From contig JAHLEZ010000040.1 of assembly GCA_020726505.1 (NCBI GenBank), positions 248,001 to 312,000 on the forward strand: DNA of 64,000 nucleotides. The letters run 5' to 3'. Source of the DNA: Leptodontidium sp. MPI-SDFR-AT-0119 (lineage: Eukaryota > Ascomycota > Leotiomycetes > Helotiales > Leptodontidiaceae). This document shows positions 20,021 to 32,221 of the stretch, in pieces (positions within the stretch are counted from its first letter, which is position 1; every line of letters begins with the position of its first letter). The position numbers and the translations under genes are program-made. The notes below the pieces were generated by a model. That model was given only the letters and a program-made list of their open reading frames with translations. It was not told where the DNA came from and ran no database searches.

Positions 20021-22999
20021 ATGGACTCGTCCCAACCCAGTGGCACGACCCAGCGAGTTGATGCAGAACAGCCAATCCCACAGGCTCGTCAGCCTGACTG
20101 TCGCCCAGTTGACCAACCCCCCGCATCTGCATCGGCATCTGCGCGACCCTTCAAACGACCAAGGCTCAAGCTTGCTTGTCAAATTTGCAGGGACCGGAAG
20201 ATTCGATGCGATGGGGCTCGTCCAGTATGCGATTCGTGCTCGCGTAAGAAGTATACTGCAGCCCAATGTATCTATCCAGGCCAGGAACTTGAGCAAGCGG
20301 AAAGGCAAGTTGCTTTCGTTATGAAAGCCCCTTTCTGTCTCGTGTCAACATCTCCGCCACTCGAAGCAGATTTCCATATTACTAACTTCGATCAGCTATG
20401 TCACTTCTCTCAAGGACCAAGTCAGAGAACTCGAAAGCCGTGGCCTTAATGACGCGGCTGCTGGAGGCCACTTAGCTCGAGTGCCTATTGTTCCTCCAAC
20501 CGAGCCACGCAGAACCTCCTCTTCTCAAGCTCCTCTTCCCTCATCACCAGCAGCTTTTCTGCAGCCACCAAGGAGAGGCAACTTTATGCCTCGAGGATCA
20601 CAGCCTCCGAGTTCTCCGAGCGGACAAGCGTTTTCACCTGGAAAACATTCTTTGCCAGTTTCTGGACACAGCCGCGGCTCCTGGGAGCAGCGAAGCTATA
20701 GCTACGATTCAATAACTGGTCCACGAAACGATAATGGAGATGACGAAATTCCCTCCTTCCTCGGCGCTTCGAGCGCGGTAGGTTTCATGAAAGAAGTCTA
20801 TGGTGTATTTGAGGGCGACCGGCAAGATGTAAGTGTTGTGAGCCATGATACGCCTGGTTCCACCGATACTTTACTCCCTGCTACGTCTTCATGGTTCGAT
20901 GATCGTAGTGCAGATGGTGACGTCCATCATGCGATGCATGACCTTTTACTGCCACCTAGACGTACTGCGGATGAACTTCTTCATTTCTACTTCAATGTTG
21001 TGCATCCTGAGATGCCAGTCTTTTACAAGCCATCATTTCTTCAACGGTACGTGCGTACCTTCAAACTTCTTCTGGAAATTTTCTCACGCAATCGGTATAG
21101 TTACGAGCGACTATGGACTGGCAGTCCCCCACCCCCTGACGGCCAAGAAAGGGCATTTGGTACCGAGAGGAAAGTAACAACTTCTGACCTGCTCTTCCAC
21201 TGTATGCTGGATATTATCTTCGCATTAGGCCACGTTGTACGGTCTCTTAAAACTCGTACTTCGTCGGGATCTGCTCAACAAACTTTTATAAAGCGCGCAA
21301 ACAGAATGTTGACGCTCGATCTCATCGGCAAACCTTCTCTACAACTGGTTCATACTTTGATCCTCATGGCTAGGTATTATCAGCACCAAGGCCTGTCCAA
21401 TCGCAACTGGATCATCGTCGGGATGCTGATACGGATTGCTCAAGGGTTAGGCTTACACATGGATGTGCCAGGTGAAAGTCAAGCCCAGAGAGAGGAGAGA
21501 CGAAGAACGTGGTGTGCCTGTACAACCCTGGATAGGTGCTTGGCCCTTCCACTTTGCCATGTACCCAGTTTAGGGCCTCGAGTAATCACTAACACTACAT
21601 GGCAGTATCCAAAGCATGACTTTCGGAAGGCCTCTAATGTTGTCGTCTCAAACACTGCCCCCCTTGCCGCAAGTCATTGATGATCAATATCTATGTACAG
21701 ACCCACAAGGGCCAGAAGGTGTACAGCCGGGAAACACGCGATCAGAATTAGCGTTCTACGTTTATGCTCTTAAACTTTCCCAAATCAGTGGTAAAACTCT
21801 AAGGCAGGTCGGAAAATATCCTTCCCTGTGACACTTTGTTGACTCGTGATTGTAGGACTTTTTTCAACACATCCACGGGCTCAGAAGCCGGAGATCAGGC
21901 ATTGAAAACATTCGGTCCTGTACTAGAGTTGGATTCGCTCTTGCAGAATTATTGTAATGACCTTCCGCTATACTTAAAGCCTAATCAACCCCAAAACCTT
22001 GAGGCGGATAGGTTCTTTGCTCGACAGGCTTCCTGGTTGGAAATCAGGTAAGACTTGGAATGGACAAGGACTGTTTCCACCTTTGAACATGGCCTGATTC
22101 CTAACTTGCTTATTTTCTCTTCGCAGGATTTTGCAAATACGCATCACGATATTCCGTCGGGCTATTGTCCGCCTTGCTACCAGTCCCCCCTCACGCAATC
22201 AGACCAGCTTAACTTCGCTTCAACGACACTTCACGATGGGTTGTATCGATGGATGCGCTTCAGCATCGCGAGAATTGATTGATCTGATCCATGAAAATGT
22301 CATCAAAAGCCACAAACCGGATTTTGTCCTACCTGCGTGGTACACCACGCTTTGTAAGTATTCTCCAGTCTCACTGCATTCCCGTGATACGCTCATTCAA
22401 TAATGTTAGCAATGTATACCACTGGCACGGTCCTAGTCGTCATCTTGCGAGCACCACCGCTACGAAACATGTTGACAGCCGAGAAACAACGAGAATTACA
22501 GGATTCCTGGGGTACATGTATTGAGAATCTGGAACACTATCATCGAAGTGGAATTGCAGTCGCAGCGAAATGCATTGCAACTCTGCGCAAGATTTATGAT
22601 GAAGGAGAGCTTGAGCGGCAGCAGCATTCTGGTATAGTTCAACCACTGCCCTTTTCCCTTGATACGTCCCTGTTCCTTCTTTTTGTACGAAACAATCTTA
22701 ATTCCCATTCCTCATCTTCAATAAGGTTTTGGCACTGATTAAATTCAGTTAACGAGCTCAACAATCCACGGCACACAAACGCAAGCGCAAACGTACCAAC
22801 AGGCACAGACAACGTCTCAGACCAAACAAACGCCAATCAGAGCTTGGCTGAAAACCGGTCATGGCATCCAACTGAGGCCGAGATACCAGAGTTCTGGTGG
22901 GCCAGTAGTGACATGGAGTGGCTGGACAACTTAGCAGATTTCGGACAACCAACGGGAGAGGGAAACGCACCTAACACTCTAGGCGCGCTTTATGGCTGA
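20021..22999 (+). CDS. Zn2Cys6 fungal transcription factor
   Basis: Nuclear DNA-binding regulator. The binuclear zinc cluster is complete at residues 53-83 (CQICRDRKIRC...CDSCSRKKYTAAQC), followed after the first intron by a short coiled region (SLKDQVRELES). The middle homology domain (Fungal_trans) begins around HFYFNVVHPEMPVFYKPSF and includes the RRRTWCACTTLDR region. Exons read: 20021-20304, 20396-21046, 21101-21535, 21606-21803, 21856-22047, 22127-22353, 22410-22631 and 22749-22999, closing to 819 residues. Introns 1 (20305-20395) and 4 (21804-21855) appear to start with GC; the fourth junction is the least certain. The third exon boundary at 21047-21100 is an in-frame intron. It follows the permease on the same strand and may control the permease-sulfatase pair. 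Confidence 0.9.
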
Positions 23000-24258
23000 A
23001 GAAACCCCAAGAGAGATTCATTAATATAAGCACCAGTAGCATGAATATAGCGTGACGAGATAAAGGAAGCGAGGATGAGAAGATTATGATGCGTTGGGCT
23101 CCCAAGATCGCAACCCAGAGCCAACGAATCCTTAGATTCACGATGATATCGTCAAGGGAGGAACTGAGAACTTGCCTAATCTTCTCTCAGAGCCATTTGC
23201 AAAGTATAGAAGAAAGGTCAGATGTATAGCCCATGCATTGATTATTTAGATGATCAACGGCTGGTGGTCTTTCCAAAAATACCTCTAAATATGCATCGAT
23301 CTACTTATAGCCTGAATAGGACCTACAGAATACATTGAGTAGTGGGACTGCTCGCACTTTGATCATTTTCTAGAAAGCCGGGCAAGTATGAAATGCTAAG
23401 TTCGAAGACGCGTTTAGATCGGTACTCAGATGACGAGCCCCTGAGCCTCTTGGGGAATAGAATTCCTGTCATGGGAACTCCACAGCTAGATATATCATCT
23501 CGGTTTGCCTGGATAATTAGTCTCTGTACTATTTTTCAATTAGAAGTCCTCGAATGGGTCACTTGGACATGGCCAACAACATCGAGTTGGCCCTTTCAGC
23601 GGAAGTCAAACTTGAATTTGAAACCACACGATCAATAGAAATGAGGCTCTGCGTTGGGCCTTTTACCGAATCAAAACGTTCAAATTGGACCTAAATAGAA
23701 TACATTAGTTACTCGGTATCGCTCATCTCGATATGCGGACCGGACCGGACCGAAAGTTGAATCGCAACATGATACTCTCACCCCATAGCAAGAAATCGAT
23801 CACATCATCAACTGAGATTTGCTACTATGCTCTCATCCCATTGGTGTTATTCTGCAAGCTCTCTTGCTTTGCGTGGTCTGATCATCGTGAGACCATGAGA
23901 GGCTTGCAGTGGTCTTGGCGTTTAAGCATGGAAGCCTGGAGGTGTCATTGGTCTAGCCCAATTGCTATTTGAGATTTGTGCAGAGGAGCACATATATGGC
24001 TTTCTTTGTTTACTTTCATTCGAGGAGTCTTGATGTCTTGCTTGGCGGTAGCTACTCAATGGCCTTCGAGACGCTTGACCTGAAGAAATTCTCACGCCAC
24101 CACAGCGTGGAACTTCTCGTGTCTTGAAAATTTCGCTAACTTATGGCCTCAGCCATTATTCACGTCTATATTCTACAACAGATAAATGTCTTATAGACAC
24201 GAAGTTTTACTAAGTGAGCACTTACAAGTCAGCGGCACAAAGCACAACGGCACAAAAC
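23000..24258. other. Intergenic, nothing recognised
   Basis: About 1.26 kb without a convincing gene. It includes the 3' region of the regulator and the promoter of the next gene. Confidence 0.45.
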
Positions 24259-27200
24259 ATGGAAGGGCTTCCAGATACTAGTTGCAGAAATGCAGATAAC
24301 AGGTAAGCTGACACATATTCCCGTTAAACGGTGCATTCCACTGACCGCATAGCAACAACACTGATGGCGAATTTGCATGGCTAGAAAATATTGACCGAGG
24401 TAAGCAGAACCCAGCGATATCGCCTCGAAGAATTGTAGTTCTGACGCACATTTTACAGATGATTGCTACATGATACTGGACGTCCAGAGGCCGATGAAGA
24501 CTCTTGATCTCGGCAAAGATGGGACAACTGCATCTGTAACAACATGGCATGAGCTCCTACAGCTGACCGATCCTGATCCTTGCTGCGGCATTGTATTCGT
24601 CCGTGGTGATTTCCCCGACAATGCCGAATCCGTACTCGCACGAGCTCAAAGGAGGAATCAAAAAGGGGCTTTTGGCCTCGATCTTAGCTTCACCAGTGAA
24701 GATCTTACCCTCGAATTAACAGAGGCCCAAGGGATGATAAATCTCCGATGGCCCTGCACCAGATTCAACGTGGTCCGAAAGGGAGATGATCTCTTGTTTG
24801 GGTCGGTCACCGCGGCTACGTACACGATCTGCTCCTTCATCAAGAGCAACACTCTTTACCAAATTGCTCGCATTGCTCCTCCACCACGAAGCAGCTCGAT
24901 CGCTGATAGCAACAAGACCTCAACGCCAGTAGTCTGCAAATTGACTATTGGAGGAACCATGCGAGTTGGATGTGCAGCCTCCAACGGAGCTGGCCTGGCT
25001 GGTAATTCGACACCTGTTAAGGACAACTATACGGTAGTACGGCCTGAATTGACGCCAGTGAAAGGCACTTTACTTGCTTTCACAAGTGAGCGTCATGACA
25101 AGCGAGTAGAGCTCCGATTCTGGCACAATGGGAAACAAGTGGAATTGCAACGACGAGACGCTAGAGATGACAGAATCAACACGCCCGATGACAATGGACA
25201 CCCTGATTACGAGGACGAGATTGTTGATCTGGCCGCGAGTGTCGAGATAGAGCTGCCCGATGAGACTCCCGTTGTACTTATAGCATCAATTTCGATTGTT
25301 CCAAGTGACACTGCTATTGATGATAGCTCACAGCCTGCAATTACTTCCCTCCAAGTCGAGAAATTTCTTGGAGTTACTGATACCAACGTATCAGCTCCTT
25401 ACAGGCTGTGGACAAATGCGTTAGACTTGCCAGCTGAAAGCTTTGAGCTGAATGCTATAGGGCGAAGCGTCGAGCAGATTCTTGGAGTCTCCTCAGTCCC
25501 CTTCCATGGCCCATGCCTCGACAACAATGACCCCGGCGGTTGCTCCAATATTCCTATGTCGACAAGAGATAGTGAAACCAGATCCACGACAACTCTGATG
25601 ACGGGAGCAAGTGAGTCTTCGAAGAGCGACTCTAGGGCTGGGAAAGCACAAGGCTTCCAGAGCACGGGAAAGGGCATTGCTCTTGTTCAGAATATCATCA
25701 CCCCCCAGCTGGTTGATCTCGGCAGTGCGTTGTAAGTCAGGCCTCGTCTCTACGAAAATCTCCTATAAAATACATCAGTGGTCCATATTTCTGCAAATTG
25801 GCTAACTCGAAATTTTAAAAAAGATGGCAACTTCGTGTCCTCATCAGAGCAATTCGATTCTTTGATTGCTGCAGACCTGTCTCAGCCGACCCAAGGTTGC
25901 CACAGCACAATACGGACCTGCTTACGAAGGAGCGAGAAAGCTACCGTGGAATACTTCTATCGCACGTCAAAGGAGTTTGTGAATGGACTCTGAACATCAT
26001 TCCATATTTCAGCAGTCAGCGGTCTCGAATAGTTTTGCCTATGGCCGGTATCTTACCCTCCGACATTACGCCACAATTCTCTAGGGCGAGGAATTGTCAA
26101 ATTGGACCGACATTAATCTCAGAGCTTCCAATACAGCATGGTAGGTATGACAGGAGAGAAAAAGATCGTCAGCATCGAGACCCAAAAGCGAAAGACCAAA
26201 AATGGTACTGCTCATTGATACTTTGGTACATCATGCGTCAATGTCCAAGTATCTATGCTTCTGGACATATGAGGGAGCGCCTGTGGAACTGTATCGAAAC
26301 TTTGAGTAGTTTTGAAAGCTACGACCGTGAAAGAGACGCACGGTACGCAGACGAGCCTTCCGTCTGCTTCCTACTTTGGTACCACAATCATTCTATCATC
26401 AAGCTATGCGAGGTTCTTCGAAACGAGGACCCAAATCGATTTGGAAGCTTAGCTGTTGACCTTAACAAAAGAGAGAAATTGGTGATAGGGTGGCACGCAA
26501 GAACAGAAAAGTCACTTGGTCTACTTGGTCGAGCATCCGGACGGTTGGCACAACAGTCCATTGGCTACGAGGTGGCAAATCTGGCAATGCTTGGAGAAGA
26601 GATATCGGTGGTCAACCGATCCCGCACGCAGCAATACAAAGCTTACCTTCAACAGACTAAAGATCTGCTTTCTTCTCGAAAAGAGACCAAGATCTTGAGT
26701 CCTGGGAGACCAGACGTTACGAACTGGAATCCGGGTGACTTTCGGTCGGTAGCGCCACGGCCAGCCCCATGGGAACTCAGCTGCTTGAACCACTTGAGTC
26801 CAGTCAGCATTGGAGTATCACAGAACCCTAGAGACAACTTGAATGACTGTCAGGAGTTTTTGCTGGGTGACTACACGTTCATGACCACATGGGATCAAAG
26901 CAAGATTGACAGTGTCGGCCAGTGGTGGGACTTTTGTACCTCGAGCATTGTGGCTGCGGAGCTTCTTGATGATGTTTGCGACAGAAAGAGCCTGAAGGCG
27001 CCGTTACCATCCGCAAGTCCGGCGCCTACTCATCTGCGTTCCCAATCTATTGATCAAGGGATGACTCCTGGACTTGACGCTACTACAATAGGAGCAAGAG
27101 TCGAAACGCCGCAGCATGATCCAACACCTCTTCAACCCCCATCACCCGCGGCAGACAAGTCACTGGGGAAAATCACAGAGAATACACGAAAACTTTATGA

Positions 27201-29529
27201 GCTTCTGAAAGAGCACTGTAAGGATGAAGACAGAGAGGGCTTCACATGGACCAAGAGGTCAGTCTTGTAGTGTTGGGCTCTGGCATTGCTCAAATCTAGC
27301 TACCTGCATTGAACTAACACCATTCGGGATCCTAGAAAACCACCTCGACTTTATCATTCCGATACTTCAGTCCAGTCTTTGGAAGACACACCTCAAGTGT
27401 TCCAAGTAAAGCAAACACGGAACGTCAAGATCCGCACCAACTTTCAGAAATACCTAAGGAAGAACAGCATGTCTGTCCAGGCGCCAGACTGGAGTCTGGC
27501 AAGTATTGAAAACGACATCCCAGCAGAAAAACTCCTGCATATCAGTTGCTTCGATCTTGCCCTTCAGGCTGATGGAACGGAGTACCCAGAGATCGGAGTA
27601 CTAGCAATTAGAGGAAGAGCAGACTTCCAACCGATGAGGCTAGGTTATACAGAACACGGCCAATCAAAATCTCAATCTTTGATCATTCGAAAAGATGGAA
27701 CTGATACCGAAGATACCAGCTTGTGGCTTCTTTACTTTTTGGGGAAGGCTTACAAGCACCCAGATTTCCCGAAGTTCTCACTGGCATGGAGGAGGCGACT
27801 ACAGAACGACCATCTGAGGGAATTGGATCTAAAAGCCTACCAAAGATCCCTACTCACTGTGCTAAACGACAGTGTAAGTTCTACGAGATTATCAATCAAC
27901 TTAAGATGAGTTTCTCGTTTGTTTCTGGAACTGACAGCCCCTAGATGGTTGACCGCAGCACAAAATATCGAGTTTTGTAAGTCCTATATCAAACTCTATG
28001 CTCTATTCTAATTCGTATGCATAGGTTTGTTCAAAAGCCATCACCAGTAATTCTCCAAGCTCTCGTCTACATGTGGCATCCAGATGCTCTTGATACCTTT
28101 GATGATCATCTAGGTAGTCTTTCAAAGTCTTCCAATAGTTACACTCAGTCCTCTACGATATTGAATGACCTCAGCGGTAGAATGGATCCTGGAGATGTCT
28201 GGATCAGCTCGATTAACCTTTCCCATTGGCGCTTACGCAGCGATTCGGAGAAGCGCCTGCTATTGATAGAGGATGGAAAGGATGCTGACTCAGGGGTTAT
28301 CACCGACTTCCCACCCAAGAGCGTATCTGACAAGAGAGGTCTTGCGGAAGAAGGACATCGCCACTTACTATCTATCAACGAAATGTCAATGTCGCTGGTG
28401 TTCACGGGGGACAGAATGGGCAGGTGTTGGACTTGTACGGTCATGTGCGAGTTGATCGATGAGAACGCCATGTCAAATTACATCGTGGAGATCATGAAGA
28501 TTCAACAAATGTTCATTCACCAACAATATGCAGGGAGAGCACTGTCTTTTCTCCTCTTGCTTGGATACATGTGTCAAAGTCTTGCAATTGAGTGCGAGAG
28601 CTTTGCAGAAGAGTTGGACAAGATAATGGGTATGGAGGTATGGTCCCTCGAGATTTCGACATAAATTCTTTGTACAAAAGCTTACACGTTGAAGCCAATG
28701 GTACTGCTTAAGGGTCTTGAATGGCACAAGTCCGATATCGCCTTGAGGAAGCTGAAGCAAATTGTCTGGGGACTTGAAGCCTTGCGGGTGTTTGACGATA
28801 AATTGAAAATGGCATTGGCTAAGATCAAGGAGAGTGAAGAAGCGATGAAAAAAGACTTGGAGAGGGTTGGTATTTATGCGAGGATGTGTCGGCTTACAGC
28901 TAATGTCTTGCAGGGAGAAAACATTCGTCATCGAGACATGGTGAAGAATTGCAGCGATGTCATCCATGAGTTTGAAAAACGGCAAGGCAGACTCGAAAAT
29001 GCACACAGCTCAATACAGCAGAGAATTGAGCAGTGCAGCAGGCTCAGTGACGGTGTAAGTCAATTGAAACTTAAAGAGTACTGGTTCACCCTAGTAACAA
29101 ACTTAGATCACATCCGTTGTAGGCATCGAACAAAACGAAAACATTGGAATGCTGACCTGGATCAACATTGTTTATCTTCCGTTGGCTTTCATCGCCGGGG
29201 TTTTCAGCATGGGGCACGGTATCGTCCCTGATGATGCCTCTTGGGGCACCTTCATATGGATCATTGCTGCCTTTATAACTACTACTATATTCCTTGCTCT
29301 CAGTCTTCAGACGATACTTGCTAGACTTCGGCGTTGGGCCAGGGAAGCCGAAAATGCAGTGAAGCCGAAGTTGAATCCACGCCGAGCACCGGATGCGGAG
29401 AACATGCAGCACAGCTCAAGCACTAGCGCACTTGCCTTCGATCATCTTCGCGATGCTTTGAGGCTGCGAAAGCAAAATAAGAGCAGACCAGAAGACCTCG
29501 CGGATGTCGAGATGGCAAATGGAAATTGA
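24259..29529 (+). CDS. Large CorA-like membrane protein, N-terminal region unknown
   Basis: Nine exons read by splice consensus (24259-24302, 24353-24399, 24459-25731, 25824-27257, 27336-27873, 27945-27976, 28025-28637, 28695-29052, 29123-29529) give 1581 residues in one frame. The first ~1300 residues match no domain I recognise. Residues ~1320-1445 are charged and helical, predicted coiled coil (KIKESEEAMKKDLERV and QGRLENAHSSIQQRIEQ). They lead into two membrane helices (INIVYLPLAFIAGVFSM and TFIWIIAAFITTTIFLAL), the layout of a CorA Mg2+ channel C-terminus. The CorA signature GMN is replaced by SMG, so transport of Mg2+ is doubtful. Fungi hold many such divergent CorA-like proteins; a signalling role is only inferred. 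The last coding ~107 bp overlap the next gene tail to tail. The intron before exon 9 has a weak donor. Confidence 0.82.
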
Positions 29530-30038
29530 GAGATACTTCAAGTTCTGTTAGTTCGTGCTTTATTATAATAATAAAATCAACAGTTCGCGCGATTAATTCA
29601 AACATAGTAAGCCAAATATCCGCATTATTCCAGGTTGGTGTATTAGGTTTATTCCTGACAATGTGGTCGACTAAAGGGATTGCTGATGTGATATCTAGCT
29701 GATTCGAATCCACCCGACTATACAGAATACCAAGGTCGCCAGCTAGAGTTCTGTCACCGATTCGTGAAGGAAGGATACGGCTTGCTGGTTGATTTTGCAA
29801 AGCTAAGATAAGGTCGAGCACAAGACTTTTGACAACTGCGTACATTAGTAAGAAACATAATCCCAAGAAGTTGAGCCATACCTGCGGTGGCAGCCGTTGA
29901 AAAGACAATTTGCACTGCATCGGACGACAACGCGATACCAAGATCGGAACGTGTCGATTCAAAGAGGCGACGGAAGGTGCTTACACCTTCCTTGATCGGG
30001 TTGCTTCTGATTTTGTCCAGTTCGGAGGCTGTAGCCAT
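29423..30038 (-). CDS. Small protein of unknown function
   Basis: Not recognised. Two exons (30038-29882 and 29835-29423) joined by a 46-bp GTATGG...GCAG intron close to 189 residues. The N-terminal ~60 residues are helical with a conserved-looking stretch (EGVSTFRRLFESTRSDLGIAL), and a hydrophobic segment VDFIIIIKHEL lies in the last third. It is convergent with the CorA-like gene, and as read its coding end overlaps that gene's coding end by about 107 bp; a shorter true C-terminus through a further intron is possible. Its promoter side faces the MITE at 30163. Confidence 0.55.
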
Positions 30039-30162
30039 GATGGCAGATTGAAAAGGTCGTGAATAGAGGACTGAGGACCGAGATGCGAGGGATGCAAGTT
30101 ATCGCAAATTCGCTTCCGCCGTGCGATCTGATTACGTAAGCTATGTTGAAGTCAAAAAAGGT

Positions 30163-30442
30163 CTACGAAGGCGAGCGGCATTGAAATCCGTTAGCTTGAA
30201 AGCCTGGCGAGGAACACTAAAACTTTCGCATCTTCAAAAGCGTGCATCTGAAAGAACCTACCCTTAAATTTAATTCTATCTTATGGAGGTTAAACTTAAG
30301 GCTCTAAACTTTAATCTTATGAAAATAACTAAGACAAATAATAATCTAATAGAGTATAATCGCTACCTAAATGAGAGGTATTACTGCGACAGAGCCTCAC
30401 TTAAACCAAGCTAACGGATTTCAATGCCGCCCGCCTTCGTAG
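30163..30442. mobile_element. MITE with 36-bp terminal inverted repeats
   Basis: Positions 30163-30198 and 30407-30442 are reverse complements with one mismatch, and TA occurs at 30164-30165 and 30440-30441. Treating TA as the target duplication leaves a 274-bp non-coding element beginning CGAAGGC. The interior is AT-rich with no open frame. It lies in the intergenic region between the small gene at 29423-30038 and the DUF6594-like gene. Confidence 0.85.
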
Positions 30443-30568
30443 TGTCGGGATAGCCATGTCCTTAAAATTTAGCCCTTGAAGCTCCGTAGCCATCATCAAA
30501 CTGATCATTCCGTCACAGTTAAGGCCTAAATATCCCTCGCACCTTTTTCGACGAAATAGTATTTTACG

Positions 30569-31684
30569 ATGGCTCTTGCTTCGGATATTGAAGCTCAAAG
30601 GAGTACTGTCCAGAATGCTCCCGATGAGAGCCAAGACACCGAGTCAATCCATCACACCCTAGTAGGCCCAAGTACATTGTCACACACCGTGGTTAATCAA
30701 GCAGCGGATCATGAGATTGAAAATGCTCCGCCACCCTCGAAACACTCCCCACGGGGGCCATAGCATGTCAGTGCAAACAGAACAGCTATCTGCAACCGAA
30801 GCTAAATTTTCTCAAGATGAAGAGCTCAAGCGTCGCTACAGTCCTAGTCAGATGGAAGAACCTGGTAAAGATGTGGGTGTTTTAGACTACTTGCACCACA
30901 CCAACGTGCATCATTTAAGATCTGAGCTCCTGAAACAATACGCTTTCTTGATAGTACAAGATAAGAAATACTTGGATGGTATGGGCCATTCTTCTCTAAT
31001 ACATAATTTCATACCGCTAATAAGACCTTGCTTAGTTAGAGAAGCTCCTCTGAAACGGTTATCAAAGGATTTGGCAACATACAGTCAGTGCTATTTTGAT
31101 GCTGACTGCGATTAAATTGACGACTGTCTTTAGCTTAGGCTGAAAAAAACTACCAAGACTGGATTCGTCTTTCTCAGAGGGATAAATCGAGGCAAAACGA
31201 GAGCATCTATCAGGAAGGCCGTGATTATATGGTGATGCAGACGATGGCAATAATTGCGTGTGCCGAGAGTTACAATTTGGTCGAAGTCGGGGAGGGACTC
31301 GAGCTCCTTAAAAACCAGGGACTTCATTACGAAGAAAGAACTGAGAGACAAGATTTCGACGACGAATACAGGCCCGTAAAGGATAGCAGGGGCAGACGCG
31401 AATCGCTAAATAAGCAGAAAGAGAAGAGGAGATTTATTTCCCGAGCATACACGGCTGTCTTCGGAGGACGTGCAGTCATTTCCCCGATGCTTATCATGTC
31501 GTTGCACCCTACCAGACTTACCCAACTTTTGACAGCGTCGCTATTTGTCGTGGTTATTGCCTTGGTCCTGGCTTGGCTAATGGACGATGCTGAGAAGAAG
31601 GACATGATTGCTGCTACAGCCGCATATGCTGCCGTGCTTGTTGTGTTTGTTGTGTTTGTGGGTACGGCAACGGCCACGACTTAG
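30569..31684 (+). CDS. DUF6594-like membrane protein (exon structure uncertain)
   Basis: The C-terminal part (31139-31684) is clear: a charged region ends in RRESLNKQKEKRRFISRAYT, followed by GGRAVISPMLIMSLHP and two further hydrophobic helices ending in AATAAYAAVLVVFVVFVG. This is the three-helix tail I associate with the fungal DUF6594 family, often found near NLR and HET genes. Upstream, one frame from an ATG at 30765 (MSVQTEQLSATEAKF) runs to about 31080 and includes the leucine-rich helix VLDYLHHTNVHHLRSELL. A second, unconnected frame starts at 30569. I could not find splice sites that join all three cleanly; an intron ends at 31138 (TTAG). Either an unrecognised intron exists or the gene has a small lesion. 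Function unknown. Confidence 0.68.
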
Positions 31685-32221
31685 TTTTGAGGTGCTGTGC
31701 ATTGGGTTTTAAGATGTTTGAGGTGGTGGAGTTAGCTATTTGTGCAGTTTACAACGAAACACATTTAGGGGTACATACTAATGGTGGCAATAAAAATTTG
31801 CGAAATCTCATCATTATACTCGTAATTCCCATTAAAGAAAGAAACTCTTCAAACCCTTTGCACTCGTCCTTGGGGCTCGCTTTAAGCCCGTGAGTATCAC
31901 TCTACCCCTGAGATCTTGTGTGCTGAGTATCAAGGGCGGCAGGACCCGAAGTCAATGAATACTCATATCCCAATTACTCATTCGCTGAAAGACATTAGCT
32001 GTTATGTATTCGTACTTCATTTAAGCAAAACCGCTTACGGTATCTATGCTGCAAGTACAGGCGTAGGGAAGAAGGGGACTTCGGTAATTATGGCCCGGAG
32101 TGTCCTCTAAACGGATTTATAGACCTTGGTCTTAAATGAAAGTAGACTCGACATCTCCATAAAATTATAGGCACAGTATCCAACCCCACGAATTTGTCTA
32201 AGCTCTTCAGTACCCTACACG
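31685..32221. other. Intergenic between convergent genes
   Basis: 3' regions of two convergent genes. No additional gene or repeat recognised. Confidence 0.45.

Noticed and set aside
28145..29006. Minus-strand frames antisense to the CorA-like gene
   Set aside because: No motifs; shadows of the plus-strand exons.
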